Below, piece after piece: positions 1 to 8,886 of a stretch of 64,000 nt of DNA; position 1 is the stretch's first letter; each line of letters begins with the position of its first letter. Where the stretch lies: assembly GCF_018598585.1 (NCBI RefSeq), contig NZ_JAHESD010000025.1, positions 1-64,000 of the forward strand. Direction: 5' to 3'. The position numbers were made by a program, and so were the translations under genes. A model generated the notes under the pieces. That model was not told the DNA's origin. It saw nothing but the letters and a program-made list of their open reading frames with translations, and made no database searches. This DNA is from Chryseosolibacter indicum. GTDB taxonomy: Bacteria; Bacteroidota; Bacteroidia; Cytophagales; Cyclobacteriaceae.

Positions 1-30
1 CGTGGGCTCGGAGATGTGGATAAGCGACAG
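1..30 (+). other. Residual Nextera (Tn5) sequencing adapter at contig end
   Basis: The first 30 bases agree with the 3' 30 bases of the Illumina Nextera read-2 adapter, which ends in the Tn5 mosaic end, at 28 positions. The mismatches are at base 19 (G for T) and base 25 (C for A). The match covers both the adapter-specific part and the mosaic end, so a natural Tn5 end is unlikely. This is an assembly artefact and not genomic sequence. The adjoining bases up to about 90 may be unreliable too. Confidence 0.9.
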
Positions 31-430
31 GTAAAATCCGGTGAGGGGCTGATGGGTGATGGGACCATGCTCCCTGGAGGTCAATAATGTTCTTTCAAAG
101 CACATACATGTCAGAATTGCATAAAACAAAATCCGTTTCGCATAAATCAAACTATCCTATAATGATAGCTCCTGTTAAACAAAAAGCCCATCAACGTACA
201 CTGCACACGAAGTACAGGTACATAGATGGGCTCTCAACATTCAATGTAAATAAACTCTCACGAATTTCAACCTTGCCAGGATTTTACAACCTGCCATGAC
301 GGCAACGTCACGTGTAGCAGTTCATTTAAATCCGTGAAGATTCATTCGAATTCCTTCAGAATCTTACACAACCGTTCAGGTGGAGGGAAGTAAGCATTAA
401 ATTCATTTCACACTTTTATAACGCATACGG
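31..430. other. Gene-free stretch at contig end with one inverted repeat
   Basis: No convincing gene is seen here. The open frame at 87-299 has no recognisable features and runs through an inverted repeat. That repeat is AGCCCATC at 185-192 pairing with GATGGGCT at 225-232 across a 32-base loop, preceded by a short A-run. It could be a terminator for a gene reading leftwards off the contig, but the loop is long. The last 100 bases before 431 should hold the promoter of the small HTH gene, although no clear consensus was found. Confidence 0.5.
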
Positions 431-643
431 ATGAATAAACACCATGGAATAGTGATCAGACCCTATACGCACAAAGAGCTTGCTGCGCTTTATGGTGTGT
501 CGTGGCTTACCTTCCAGAAGTGGCTGAAACCTTTTGAGGAAGAGATCGGTAGCAAGAACGGGCACTTCTATAGCACACGCCAGGTAGAAATTATCTTCGG
601 AAAATTAGGCTTCCCATCTATCTACATTGCCGATGAACGCTGA
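431..643 (+). CDS. Small helix-turn-helix-like protein, 70 aa
   Basis: A 70-residue protein of unknown function. The segment at residues 11-33 (YTHKELAALYGVSWLTFQKW) reads like a helix-turn-helix: a KELA helix, a GVS turn, then a helix with WLTFQKWL. The rest (KNGHFYSTRQVEIIFGKLG) resembles the wing and helix following MerR- or excisionase-type folds. It is likely a DNA-binding protein of the kind often found as single small genes in Bacteroidota. It stands alone, facing away from the AraC gene. The ATG at 431 follows an A-rich stretch and has no obvious Shine-Dalgarno sequence. It could also be a remnant of a mobile-element accessory gene. DNA binding is inferred from pattern only. Confidence 0.6.
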   Translation: MNKHHGIVIRPYTHKELAALYGVSWLTFQKWLKPFEEEIGSKNGHFYSTRQVEIIFGKLGFPSIYIADER

Positions 644-689
644 GTTAAAGCTTCTTTACATTCATTATAAAGCATATCCATAGTACAGG

Positions 690-1493
690 CTATTGTTGAA
701 CCTTAGATTCGACAGCAACCTCTGAAGGGGTTTTTCCAAATTCCTTTTTGAAGGCGAATGAAAAATGGGACAAATCCTCGAAGCCTACTTCCAGGTACAC
801 ATCACTTGGCTTTTGGTTTTGTTTACTAATCTGAAAGAAAGCTTCATCCAGGCGTTTCTTTTTTAGCCAGCAACCTGGTGGAATCCCGAATGCTTGCACA
901 AAATCCCTTTTAAAGGATGACAAACTTCTTCCGGTCATAAACGCAAAACGTTCCAGGCTTACATTGAAACGAAAGCTGCGGTTCATGAATGCCTTGATGT
1001 CAATTTTCTCCGGGGTGCTGAAATTGAACAGAATACCAGACAGCCAAGGCTCTGATTTCAAAATAATCAGCATGAGTTCTTCCCGTTTGATATCCGAGAA
1101 CGTTTCATCAATCTGCAAATCGCCCATGTAATAAGGTTCAAGCGATTGGACATAACTCTTGAATAACCGGTTCTCCTTCAAAAACAAGAATGAATCATTG
1201 TTGTCTGTTGATGAAGCTACATACGGATGACGCTCCTGAAATTCTTTGAGGAATGCTTCATCCAGTGTGATGATGATTTTTTCAAACTGGTCATCTTCCT
1301 TGTACTTTGTGTACCTGATGAGGTAGTTTTTCCGGGCGATATAATAATCACCCGGTTTTAAAGAATAATGTTTGTTCCCATCATAGGCCGTCATTGAACC
1401 TTTCAGCAAATACATGAAAAAATGTTCAGGTATAAACTGTTCGGGCGATATTTCCGGACCAAGGTGACAAGATTGAATATTGTTTACCTTCAT
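690..1493 (-). CDS. AraC-family transcriptional regulator
   Basis: A 267-residue AraC/XylS-type regulator. Residues 1-150 form the cupin-like effector domain. The C-terminal hundred residues hold the two helix-turn-helix units: MTGRSLSSFKRDF in the first and VGFEDLSHFSFAFKKEFGK in the second, the latter matching the AraC signature. It lies 49 bases downstream of the SDR pair on the same strand, so it is probably the local regulator of those reductases. Its C-terminal domain is strikingly similar to the AraC protein at 29499-30305 (shared TGRSL, FKRDF, W-L-x-x-x-R-L-x-E-A, Y-L-x-x-G-F-E-x-L-S-H-F-S), so the two are paralogues. The effector is unknown. Confidence 0.93.
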   Translation of the reverse strand: MKVNNIQSCHLGPEISPEQFIPEHFFMYLLKGSMTAYDGNKHYSLKPGDYYIARKNYLIRYTKYKEDDQFEKIIITLDEAFLKEFQERHPYVASSTDNNDSFLFLKENRLFKSYVQSLEPYYMGDLQIDETFSDIKREELMLIILKSEPWLSGILFNFSTPEKIDIKAFMNRSFRFNVSLERFAFMTGRSLSSFKRDFVQAFGIPPGCWLKKKRLDEAFFQISKQNQKPSDVYLEVGFEDLSHFSFAFKKEFGKTPSEVAVESKVQQ

Positions 1494-1542
1494 AAAATAC
1501 TGAACACAAGTAGAATCTGAAATCTAATTGAGGATCCTAAAT

Positions 1543-2513
1543 TTAATGGTTTTGCAATTGGCAACTGTCAACGCTGGCAAGTATTGCTTCCTCCTTCTTC
1601 CTGGGATGCCAGTTTAACGTTTCAACGGCCTTCCTGTTAGACAACACAACATATTTTTCAATGGGGGTCGGTTGCATGGATGCTATTTTCCCGGCACATT
1701 CAGGACGCTCTTTTTTAATCAACTCGGCTACATCATAAAAACTCATGGCGCCTTCGGAGGTAGCGAGGAAGCGCTCACCATTCGCTTTGGGATGCAGCAT
1801 GGCTTTGATGTGAATATCAGCTACATCGCGCACGTCTACTACGCCAAAAGTGAATGGTGCATTGTCTTTGATTACCCCATCGATAATTCCCTTGACAACA
1901 GTATCAACGGACGCCGAAGATATGTTTCCCAGGCACGGCCCGAAGATCCCGACCGGATTGATAACCGTAAACTCCATAGCTCCCCCTTCGGTCTTTATAA
2001 AATTCCACGCTGCTTTTTCTGCTATGGTTTTGGATTTGATATACGCCTGGATAGGTGCCCTTTCATCCGTCCAGTCATCTTCCGTGTAAATATGATTTTC
2101 AGGATCAATACTATAACCAATGGCTGCAAAGGAAGAGGTAAGCACGAACGTTTTACTCCGGCTTCTTTTGCCGCCCTTAATGCACGCAAAGCACCATCGC
2201 ATGCAGGAATGATCAGTTCGTTTTCATCTTTCGGTTCGTCGGCGACGAAGGGTGAGGCCAGGTGCAATACATAGTCACAACCACGTGCGGCTTCATCCCA
2301 ACCCTCATCCGACAGCAAATCTGCTTCATAAAAAGAAAGGTTGCTGAAATCGATTATACCTCCCTGACGTAGTGCATTCAGTATTTCATCTTTCCGGCTT
2401 AATGAGCGAAGTGTGGTCTTTACAGTAAAGCCTTGTTGTAATAATTGCAGTATGGTATGGACAGCCAGAAATCCTGTTCCCCCGGTTACCAATACAGTTT
2501 TTTGGTTCATCAT
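1543..2513 (-). pseudogene. Extended SDR (dihydroflavonol/aldehyde reductase-like), one frameshift
   Basis: An NAD(P)-dependent reductase of the extended SDR/epimerase class, split into two frames. The N-terminal part (2513 down to about 2150) has the Rossmann motif TGGTGFLA and ends correctly in KEAGVKR. The next expected residues, VLTSSFAAIGYS, continue in another frame, which carries the catalytic Y-x3-K as YIKSK and the C-terminus to 1543. Restoring one T in the CGTTC at 2146-2150 rejoins the frames into a 323-residue protein of normal length. Everything else is intact, so this is either a very recent mutation or a homopolymer sequencing error. It starts 10 bases after the upstream SDR gene and precedes the AraC gene, so the three probably form one operon. 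The substrate is unknown; family members reduce ketones and aldehydes. Confidence 0.85.
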
Positions 2514-2523
2514 ATATCTTCCA

Positions 2524-3435
2524 TTAAAAATTGAATTTTACTTGTGTAACCTCCTCCGCATAGTCCCACAGTTGCTTTGCCAATACAGGATCGTTCATGG
2601 CAGGAGTACTATGCCTGGAGGGTGCCGGGTAACCAGTATACTCTTTATCACCATCGGGCCCATAAAATACGCCCCCGCTTGCATTCGGATCAGTAGCGGC
2701 AAACAACGTTGGTAATGCACCTTGCCAGGGCTCCATTACTTCATCAAATTGTGCGAACAAACCCTTCAGCTCTTCCGCGGGGATGTGTCGTTGCAGATCG
2801 GTACGCGTAACACCTGGATGGGCCGCAGCGGAGATCATGTTAAAGTTGGCTGCTTTCAGTTTGCGATCTAACGCATAGGTGAACAGGATATCGGCCAGCT
2901 TGCTTACTGCATATTCACGCCATGCATCATAGGATTTTTCGAGCCTCAGGTTGTTGAAGTCAATACCAGATGCACGAATGGCTGCGCCACTTGAAAGCGT
3001 TACCACCCGCGCAGCATCTGACCTTTTAAGCGCCCCGAAAAGATTTCCCGTAAGGGCAAAATGTCCGATAAAGTTTACCCCAAATTGCAATTCAAATCCA
3101 TCATCCGTTTTTGCGGGCGGAGGAATCATCACCCCGGCATTGTTAATAAGAATATCCACTTGTGGATACTTCTCTTGGATAGTTTGAGAGAACGTTTTAA
3201 TTTGACTGAGACTGGCGAGGTTGAGTAGTTGTATTTCCAAAGAGCCTCGTCCCTTTACTTCAGCGATCATTTTTTCCTTAGCATCCTTCGCTCTTTGCAA
3301 ATCCCGCGCAGCAATAATTACATCTGCCCCGGCTACATATAATGCTTTGGCTGTTTCGTATCCAATGCCGGTATTGGCACCTGTTACAATAGCAGTCTTT
3401 CCTGACAGATCAGGAATATTATCGTGTATCCACAT
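2524..3435 (-). CDS. Short-chain dehydrogenase/reductase (retinol dehydrogenase-like)
   Basis: A classical SDR of about 303 residues. It has the cofactor motif TGANTGIGYE near the N-terminus, NNAGVM in the middle and the catalytic YAVSK. The C-terminal extension is like that of the WW-domain oxidoreductase/retinol dehydrogenase subgroup common in bacteria. An in-frame ATG at 3474 would add 13 residues. I prefer the methionine at 3435 because members of this subgroup usually begin with MW just before the NIP-x-x-x-GK stretch. The gene is first in a minus-strand set with the frameshifted reductase and the AraC gene. The likely role is NADP-dependent reduction of small aldehydes or ketones, under control of the linked regulator. 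Confidence 0.88.
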   Translation of the reverse strand: MWIHDNIPDLSGKTAIVTGANTGIGYETAKALYVAGADVIIAARDLQRAKDAKEKMIAEVKGRGSLEIQLLNLASLSQIKTFSQTIQEKYPQVDILINNAGVMIPPPAKTDDGFELQFGVNFIGHFALTGNLFGALKRSDAARVVTLSSGAAIRASGIDFNNLRLEKSYDAWREYAVSKLADILFTYALDRKLKAANFNMISAAAHPGVTRTDLQRHIPAEELKGLFAQFDEVMEPWQGALPTLFAATDPNASGGVFYGPDGDKEYTGYPAPSRHSTPAMNDPVLAKQLWDYAEEVTQVKFNF

Positions 3436-3695
3436 AACTTTGATATTCATAATGATGCAAAGCTCAACATTCAATCACCGTTTCCGTTTTGTTGTGGAGT
3501 TCAATTTTTGTTTGCTGTGAGGGTCAGTTCTTCTAACGGTTATACCTTGGTGCACCCGTTTTTCCAATGGCTTAAATTCTGACTGGTAATAAGACTTGCA
3601 CACAAGTCCTTTAAATTCCTCCGTATCCCCTTACAATCTCTTGCACTCATTTAAAACCGTTAACCAGAGCAGTCGCCCCGTTACACCTTTAGCCT

Positions 3696-3941
3696 ATGGA
3701 AACACAAATAAATCATAGCAACGGGGCAGGCAATTGGATTGCCTTCCTTTTTGGGGTCATGTTCAACTTCCTGGTGAAGTTCGACCTCCATCATGCCATT
3801 GACTACGCCGCGCAAGCCATTACGGGTGGACTGGTCTGTCTCGTCTTTAAAATCCTGGGTGATTTCATTACGCATTGTATAAAAAGATGGTGGGGCCAAT
3901 TTATCCGATGGTTAAAGGCGAAGTACGAAGGCCGGGGCTAA
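3696..3941 (+). CDS. Small membrane protein, 81 aa
   Basis: An 81-residue protein of unknown function. Residues 13-32 and 40-62 are hydrophobic and could form two transmembrane helices. The C-terminus is strongly basic (KRWWGQFIRWLKAKYEGRG), as expected for a short cytoplasmic tail. Small proteins of this shape, with an AQAITGG-type second segment, are frequent in Bacteroidota and resemble phage holin-like proteins, but I see no phage genes nearby. The antisense frame at 3681-3899 has no such pattern and is rejected. The start at 3696 is the only ATG that keeps the hydrophilic N-terminus. Confidence 0.55.
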   Translation: METQINHSNGAGNWIAFLFGVMFNFLVKFDLHHAIDYAAQAITGGLVCLVFKILGDFITHCIKRWWGQFIRWLKAKYEGRG

Positions 3942-4030
3942 AACTGTTTCTTTCTGATACAGGAACACCAGACCAACGATGTTCCTATTTTGAAGTGAGG
4001 TGAAGACGAGGATCAATAATTCGTCTGTTG

Positions 4031-4070
4031 CAAAAAAAACGGTAGTAACATGAGACAATGTCACTACCGT
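4031..4070 (-). terminator. Intrinsic terminator of the glycosidase operon
   Basis: A 12-base-pair stem with one mismatch (4039-4050 pairing with 4059-4070) closes an 8-base loop. Read on the minus strand it is followed by a run of eight T. It lies about 120 bases past the GH92 stop codon and is the natural end of the polysaccharide utilisation transcript. Confidence 0.8.
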
Positions 4071-4189
4071 CTAAGCTTTAAAAATTACTTTGCTATCACT
4101 TCCTTGGCGCGACAATTTGTTGCGGGGAACTATTTATTGTTTAATCCACAGATGTGCAATTCTCGGCAAACGTTCTTTTGATTCGAGAA

Positions 4190-6451
4190 CTATAAAGATC
4201 CGGAAAACGCCTTCTCGGTGCCCCACTGTTTGTTTGGCTCCTCTCCCATCTCAATTTCCAGGGTACCACCTTTCATGATATCCGTATATGGTAACCAGGT
4301 CTTGTTATATGGTTTTCCGTTAAGCGAGATCCGTTGAATATAGATGTTGGCAGCAGAATTATTTTTTACTTTAATATCAAAGTAGTTGTTGACACCGACC
4401 TGAAGACGTGCGTTTTCTATTGCTGGACTACCAAACACATACATGCCGTTGGCAGGATTAGCAGGATAAAATCCTAATGCTGAAAACACGTACCATGCAG
4501 ACATCTGACCAACATCTTCGTTGCCGCAAAGACCATCCGGTTTATCACTGTAAAGACTGTCCAGTATATACCGAACCTTAGGTGCAGTCTTCCACGGTTG
4601 TTGTGTGTATCCATAGAGATAGGTTATATGGTGACTTGGCTCATTGCCATGTGCATACTGACCGATAAGCCCTGTTATATCCGCCGATGCCTCCTTACCA
4701 AGATCTCCTTTCACAATAAACAGTGAATCAAGCTTTTCAATAAAACGTTGTTCTCCGCCCAGCAACTCCATTAATCCTTCTACATCCTGCGGAACAAGCC
4801 AGGTATATTGCCATGCATTACCTTCGGCAAAATCATCTTTCATGTGCTTTACAATGAAAGGACTGAATGGCGTACGCCATTTGTCATCAGAGATCCTTCC
4901 CCTTACAAAGCGTGTTTCAGGATCAAAATAATTCCTGTAGTATTTCGCACGTTTACTAAAGAGCGTGTAGTCATCTTCCCGACCAAGCTTTTTGGCTACC
5001 TGTGCTATACACCAATCATCGATGGCGTACTCAAGTCCTTTAGCAACACTTTCTACTTCCAGGTCAGCAGGTATGTATCCCTTCTCCCTTACATACTTTA
5101 ATCCTCGCTCGTCCAGGAGCGCAGAAGCTTTCATGGCTTCCAATGCAGCATTTGCATCAAAACCGTTGAAGCCTTTTAATACCGCATCGGCAATTACAGG
5201 AAATGCACTGTTGCCCGGCATCGTGTTTGTTTCGTTACCCATCAGGTGCCATACAGGAAGCTTTCCTTGTTGCTCATATATTCTGAGCATCGTATTAACC
5301 ATATCGTTTACACGTTCCGGATTAAGAATGGTATGCAGTGAATGGGCAGACCGGTACGTATCCCACAATGAAAAGGTGGTGAGGTTGGTGAAGGTTGTAT
5401 CGTTGTATATCTTTTTGTCTGATCCCCGATAGTCTCCATTCACGTCATTGAAAACGGATGGGGCAATCATGGTATGGTACAGGGCCGTATAGAAATTGCG
5501 AAGTGTATGCTTGTCTGCATTAACCTGAACCTTGTTAAGCTCCTTATTCCATAAACTGTCTGCATCTTCAACCACTTTATCAAAATCCCAATGCGGAATT
5601 TCTGCAGTTATATTCATCATGGCATTCTCTACGCTTACAGGCGAGATACCCACCTTCACCAGCACTTCCTTTGCAGCCTTATCAAAACGTACATACCCTT
5701 TGATATCTTTTCCTGTTGATGATTTCTCATTGATAATTTTTCCATCGTGCGCTACAGAAAATTCCCTGATGGGCTTTGAAAATACTGCGGAGAAAAAGAT
5801 CCGTTGATCTTCAGCCCAGCCTTTAGAATATCTGTAACCGGTAAGCGTGGAATCATTCACAAATTCCATGTGAGTTTCATACGGAGCATCCCAACCAATG
5901 CCTTGCCTGAGATCAATGAGAACATAAGCGTCATCTGTGTTTGTAAATTTGTAACGATGAAAACCTACCCTTGTTGAAGACGTAAGTTCCACCTCGATGC
6001 CGTATCGCTTTAACACCACGCTGTAGTATCCTGGTTTTACCTTTTCCTCATCATGAGTAAATTTCGATCCAAATCCACTTTCGGGTTTCTCAACAGTTCC
6101 TTTTGTAAAACGAAATTCACCTGTTGCCGGCATCAGCATGATATCGCCCAAATCCCCGATACCCGTTCCGCTCAGGTGTGTATGAGAAAAACCAATAATC
6201 ACAGAATCTGAATAATGATAACCGGAGCACCAATCCCATCCTTCAGAAAGTTGTGTTGGTCCAAGCTGTACTGCTCCGAATGGCACGCTAGCTCCTACAA
6301 ACACGTGACCGTGAAAACTGCTTCCGATATAAGGATCAACATACTGTGTCAGGTGCTGCACAGAATCACGTGCAGTAGTCACAATACGCTGATTGTTATC
6401 ACAGCTAAAGAACAATACCAAAACCAGGAAAAATACAATACAACATCTCAT
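4190..6451 (-). CDS. GH92 exo-alpha-mannosidase lipoprotein
   Basis: A 753-residue glycoside hydrolase of family 92, calcium-dependent exo-alpha-mannosidases that trim N-glycan or mannan side chains. The signal peptide ends in FFSC with the lipid-bearing cysteine at residue 17. The sequence then opens with the family pattern YVDPYIGS, PFGAVQLGP and GFSHTHLSGTG. SLWDTYRSAHSL sits in the middle. The typical C-terminal block GNEDVGQMSAWYVFSALGFY holds the glutamate and aspartates of the catalytic site. Length is normal for single-domain GH92 enzymes. It is the last gene of the PUL operon, 48 bases after GH20. Linkage specificity (alpha-1,2, 1,3, 1,4 or 1,6) cannot be read with certainty. Confidence 0.96.
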   Translation of the reverse strand: MRCCIVFFLVLVLFFSCDNNQRIVTTARDSVQHLTQYVDPYIGSSFHGHVFVGASVPFGAVQLGPTQLSEGWDWCSGYHYSDSVIIGFSHTHLSGTGIGDLGDIMLMPATGEFRFTKGTVEKPESGFGSKFTHDEEKVKPGYYSVVLKRYGIEVELTSSTRVGFHRYKFTNTDDAYVLIDLRQGIGWDAPYETHMEFVNDSTLTGYRYSKGWAEDQRIFFSAVFSKPIREFSVAHDGKIINEKSSTGKDIKGYVRFDKAAKEVLVKVGISPVSVENAMMNITAEIPHWDFDKVVEDADSLWNKELNKVQVNADKHTLRNFYTALYHTMIAPSVFNDVNGDYRGSDKKIYNDTTFTNLTTFSLWDTYRSAHSLHTILNPERVNDMVNTMLRIYEQQGKLPVWHLMGNETNTMPGNSAFPVIADAVLKGFNGFDANAALEAMKASALLDERGLKYVREKGYIPADLEVESVAKGLEYAIDDWCIAQVAKKLGREDDYTLFSKRAKYYRNYFDPETRFVRGRISDDKWRTPFSPFIVKHMKDDFAEGNAWQYTWLVPQDVEGLMELLGGEQRFIEKLDSLFIVKGDLGKEASADITGLIGQYAHGNEPSHHITYLYGYTQQPWKTAPKVRYILDSLYSDKPDGLCGNEDVGQMSAWYVFSALGFYPANPANGMYVFGSPAIENARLQVGVNNYFDIKVKNNSAANIYIQRISLNGKPYNKTWLPYTDIMKGGTLEIEMGEEPNKQWGTEKAFSGSL

Positions 6452-6499
6452 GACGAATGGATTAACGTTTGCTCAAATATAGTAATCAACTGAGTATAC

Positions 6500-8878
6500 C
6501 TACTTTGCTATAACACGGAAGGCACTTTCAGGTATGGGTTGTTTTTCAATTGCAGGACCTTCATACAAAAGCTGCAGGTCATTACCGCCACCACCATCAA
6601 AATAACGGAGAAGGAATGGATGCAGACCTCTCCTTAGCGCCACCTGACCGCTTTTCTCAACATTGCCATGATAACCATCATGGTTGACCACCATGCGATC
6701 GCCAATCTGCAATGTGCTTCCGTCGTCAGAAGATAAATAGAATGTATAAATACCATCGGACGGAACTTCAATCAGTCCAGTGTACTCCAGTGCAAATACG
6801 TTTGAACGAACAAAAGAAGGGAACACTATTTTATGGATCAAAGATTCTTTCTTCAAATCCTTATCCGATATTTTAGATACTGAGTTATATTCTCCTTCAT
6901 AGTAACGGCAATGCAAACCTGCTTTGGTACCTGATGCCGCAACGGCATCGAGATATGCTTGCTTTTCATAACGTACTGTATACGCATTACCTCTTCTGCC
7001 ACCAAAGCCTACTGTTAGTAGCTTAAGCGTCATGGAAGAATCAATACCAAATGGCTCAGTATATCGACTTGATTTTTCAGTTGGTTGTGTTCCGTCGGTG
7101 GTGTAATGTACAGCGGTAACCCCAGCAGGAACTGTAAGCGCTATTTTAGCGGTATCAATGAATACACGTTGCTCGCGTATATCTGTAATATCAGGTAATC
7201 GGTAATGAATGTTTAGTGTATCAAGCCTTGCATAGTGATGAGACATCCGCTTACTGAAGTCATTCCAATCTTTCGTTTTACTCCATCCATTTTCTGCCAG
7301 TGCAATCATCCTGGGCATGGTCAGATAGTCAAGCCGGGCAACGGTAGGGATATATTCCGTCCAGATATTTGCCTGCATACCAACAACGGTGTTAGAGGCA
7401 TCCAGTCCTGCCACAGGATTAAAATCATAAACACGCTTCAAGGTTGAATTATCGGGCTCATAATCAAAATAGTGGTGAGAAACCGGGCTCATGATAAGTT
7501 GGTGGCCTCTTGACACTGCCTGTTGTGGCGCATCTTTAACCCAGGCTCTCCAGTACATTACTGTGACTGATGTGTCTGCTAAACCACTGTCAAGAATCTC
7601 GTCCCACCCAATAGCTTTTTTCCCTAATGACTTCACAATACGGTTTACACGGTTTACAAAATAGCCATGTAACTCCTTAGTGGTCTTATATCCGTTTGCT
7701 TTCATTAAGGACTGGCATGCAGAAGATTTCAACCACGAAGTTTCATCTACTTCATCCGCACCGATATGAATAAATTCTCCCGGAAAGAGCGCTGCTACCT
7801 CCTTCAATACATCTTCAACAAACGTATATGTTGTTTCCTCACAAGGACATAACGGAATGGTAAAGAGCTTGCCCCAACCGCTTTTATCTACACAGGTGAG
7901 CGCGGGGTTAGCCAAAATGGCTGCATTCATATGACCGGGCATATCGATTTCAGGCACAATCGTAATCTGCCTTTCACTGGCATACGCGATCACTTCTTTC
8001 ATCTCTTCCTGGGTGTAAAAACCTCCATACATTTTCTTTCCCTCTCTGATCTGAAAGAATTCTTCCGGAAGCGCAAAATCTGGATTATCCTTGGCACGAT
8101 CAAGACAAACAGAATCCTGGTTGTTCAATGTGCGCCATGCGCCTTTCTCTGTTAGTTCAGGATAACGTTTGATCTGTAATCGCCAGCCTTGATCATCGGT
8201 AAGATGAAGGTGGAGTTTGTTGAATTTGTACAATGCAAGCCGATCAATGAATCGTTTAATAAAGTCAACGGAAAAGAAATGTCGTGATACATCGAGATGC
8301 ATACCACGCCATGTGTAGGCGGGACTGTCTTCTATTTCAACAGCAGGAACATGCCAGCTTGAAACAGACTTGCTTTTGTTCTCGATGGCCGGGGGCAGGA
8401 GTTGCCGAAGGGTTTGAACACCGTAGAATATACCAGCCGCAGTAGAGCCTGTTATTCTGATTTCATCACTACTGACTTTAAGAGCGTAGCCTTCTTCACT
8501 TCCCTTCAGGCTTTGTTCAAGAACAATTTTTGGCCCGGAAGCATTGCCTACTGTATCTATCTTCAGATCAAAAGTTGATGCCGCAGATACCATATCCTCT
8601 AAATACAACGCTACTTTTCGAACATCGTCACTCCCTACAGCTTCAAGTATGGTTTCGGAATCAATTACGAAAGATCCGTTTTTAGTTTCCGTTTTTACAG
8701 GCTGTGGAATAATTGCTATTTGGCTGGTAGCCGATACAGGTGTTTCCTGTTTACAGGAGCTTAAAATAAAGATACTAACCAGTACGAACAGGGCAGAAAC
8801 ACTTACGACACTTCTTTGTTGATTCTTCCTGCTTCTTCTATTAAGCATCATCTTATTCATTCTTACTTTCAAATACAT
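6500..8878 (-). CDS. GH20 beta-N-acetylhexosaminidase lipoprotein with PA14 domain
   Basis: A large exo-beta-N-acetylhexosaminidase of 792 residues. A basic N-terminus and hydrophobic stretch end in the lipobox LSSC (C42 from this start; internal methionines at residues 7, 10 and 11 are equally possible starts). A GH20b-type domain follows at about 55-185. The catalytic barrel contains the Asp-Glu pair D375-E376 in HIGADEVDE, which acts by substrate assistance through the N-acetyl group. After it come a chitobiase-type C-terminal domain (about 560-635) and a PA14 domain (about 645-790, SSDDGSTLQIGD), probably carbohydrate-binding. It begins 8 bases after GH35 and would expose mannose for the GH92 enzyme. 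Confidence 0.96.
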   Translation of the reverse strand: MYLKVRMNKMMLNRRSRKNQQRSVVSVSALFVLVSIFILSSCKQETPVSATSQIAIIPQPVKTETKNGSFVIDSETILEAVGSDDVRKVALYLEDMVSAASTFDLKIDTVGNASGPKIVLEQSLKGSEEGYALKVSSDEIRITGSTAAGIFYGVQTLRQLLPPAIENKSKSVSSWHVPAVEIEDSPAYTWRGMHLDVSRHFFSVDFIKRFIDRLALYKFNKLHLHLTDDQGWRLQIKRYPELTEKGAWRTLNNQDSVCLDRAKDNPDFALPEEFFQIREGKKMYGGFYTQEEMKEVIAYASERQITIVPEIDMPGHMNAAILANPALTCVDKSGWGKLFTIPLCPCEETTYTFVEDVLKEVAALFPGEFIHIGADEVDETSWLKSSACQSLMKANGYKTTKELHGYFVNRVNRIVKSLGKKAIGWDEILDSGLADTSVTVMYWRAWVKDAPQQAVSRGHQLIMSPVSHHYFDYEPDNSTLKRVYDFNPVAGLDASNTVVGMQANIWTEYIPTVARLDYLTMPRMIALAENGWSKTKDWNDFSKRMSHHYARLDTLNIHYRLPDITDIREQRVFIDTAKIALTVPAGVTAVHYTTDGTQPTEKSSRYTEPFGIDSSMTLKLLTVGFGGRRGNAYTVRYEKQAYLDAVAASGTKAGLHCRYYEGEYNSVSKISDKDLKKESLIHKIVFPSFVRSNVFALEYTGLIEVPSDGIYTFYLSSDDGSTLQIGDRMVVNHDGYHGNVEKSGQVALRRGLHPFLLRYFDGGGGNDLQLLYEGPAIEKQPIPESAFRVIAK

Positions 8879-8886
8879 TTTGTTTT

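Noticed and set aside
87-299. A 70-codon open frame near the left end
   Set aside because: It is next to adapter sequence, runs through an inverted repeat and has no recognisable features.
1672-2274. A 200-codon open frame opposite the reductase
   Set aside because: It is antisense to a clear SDR gene; it is open only because of codon bias on the other strand.
3681-3899. A 72-codon frame antisense to the small membrane protein
   Set aside because: It lacks any hydrophobic or domain pattern, whereas the plus strand gives two good membrane helices.
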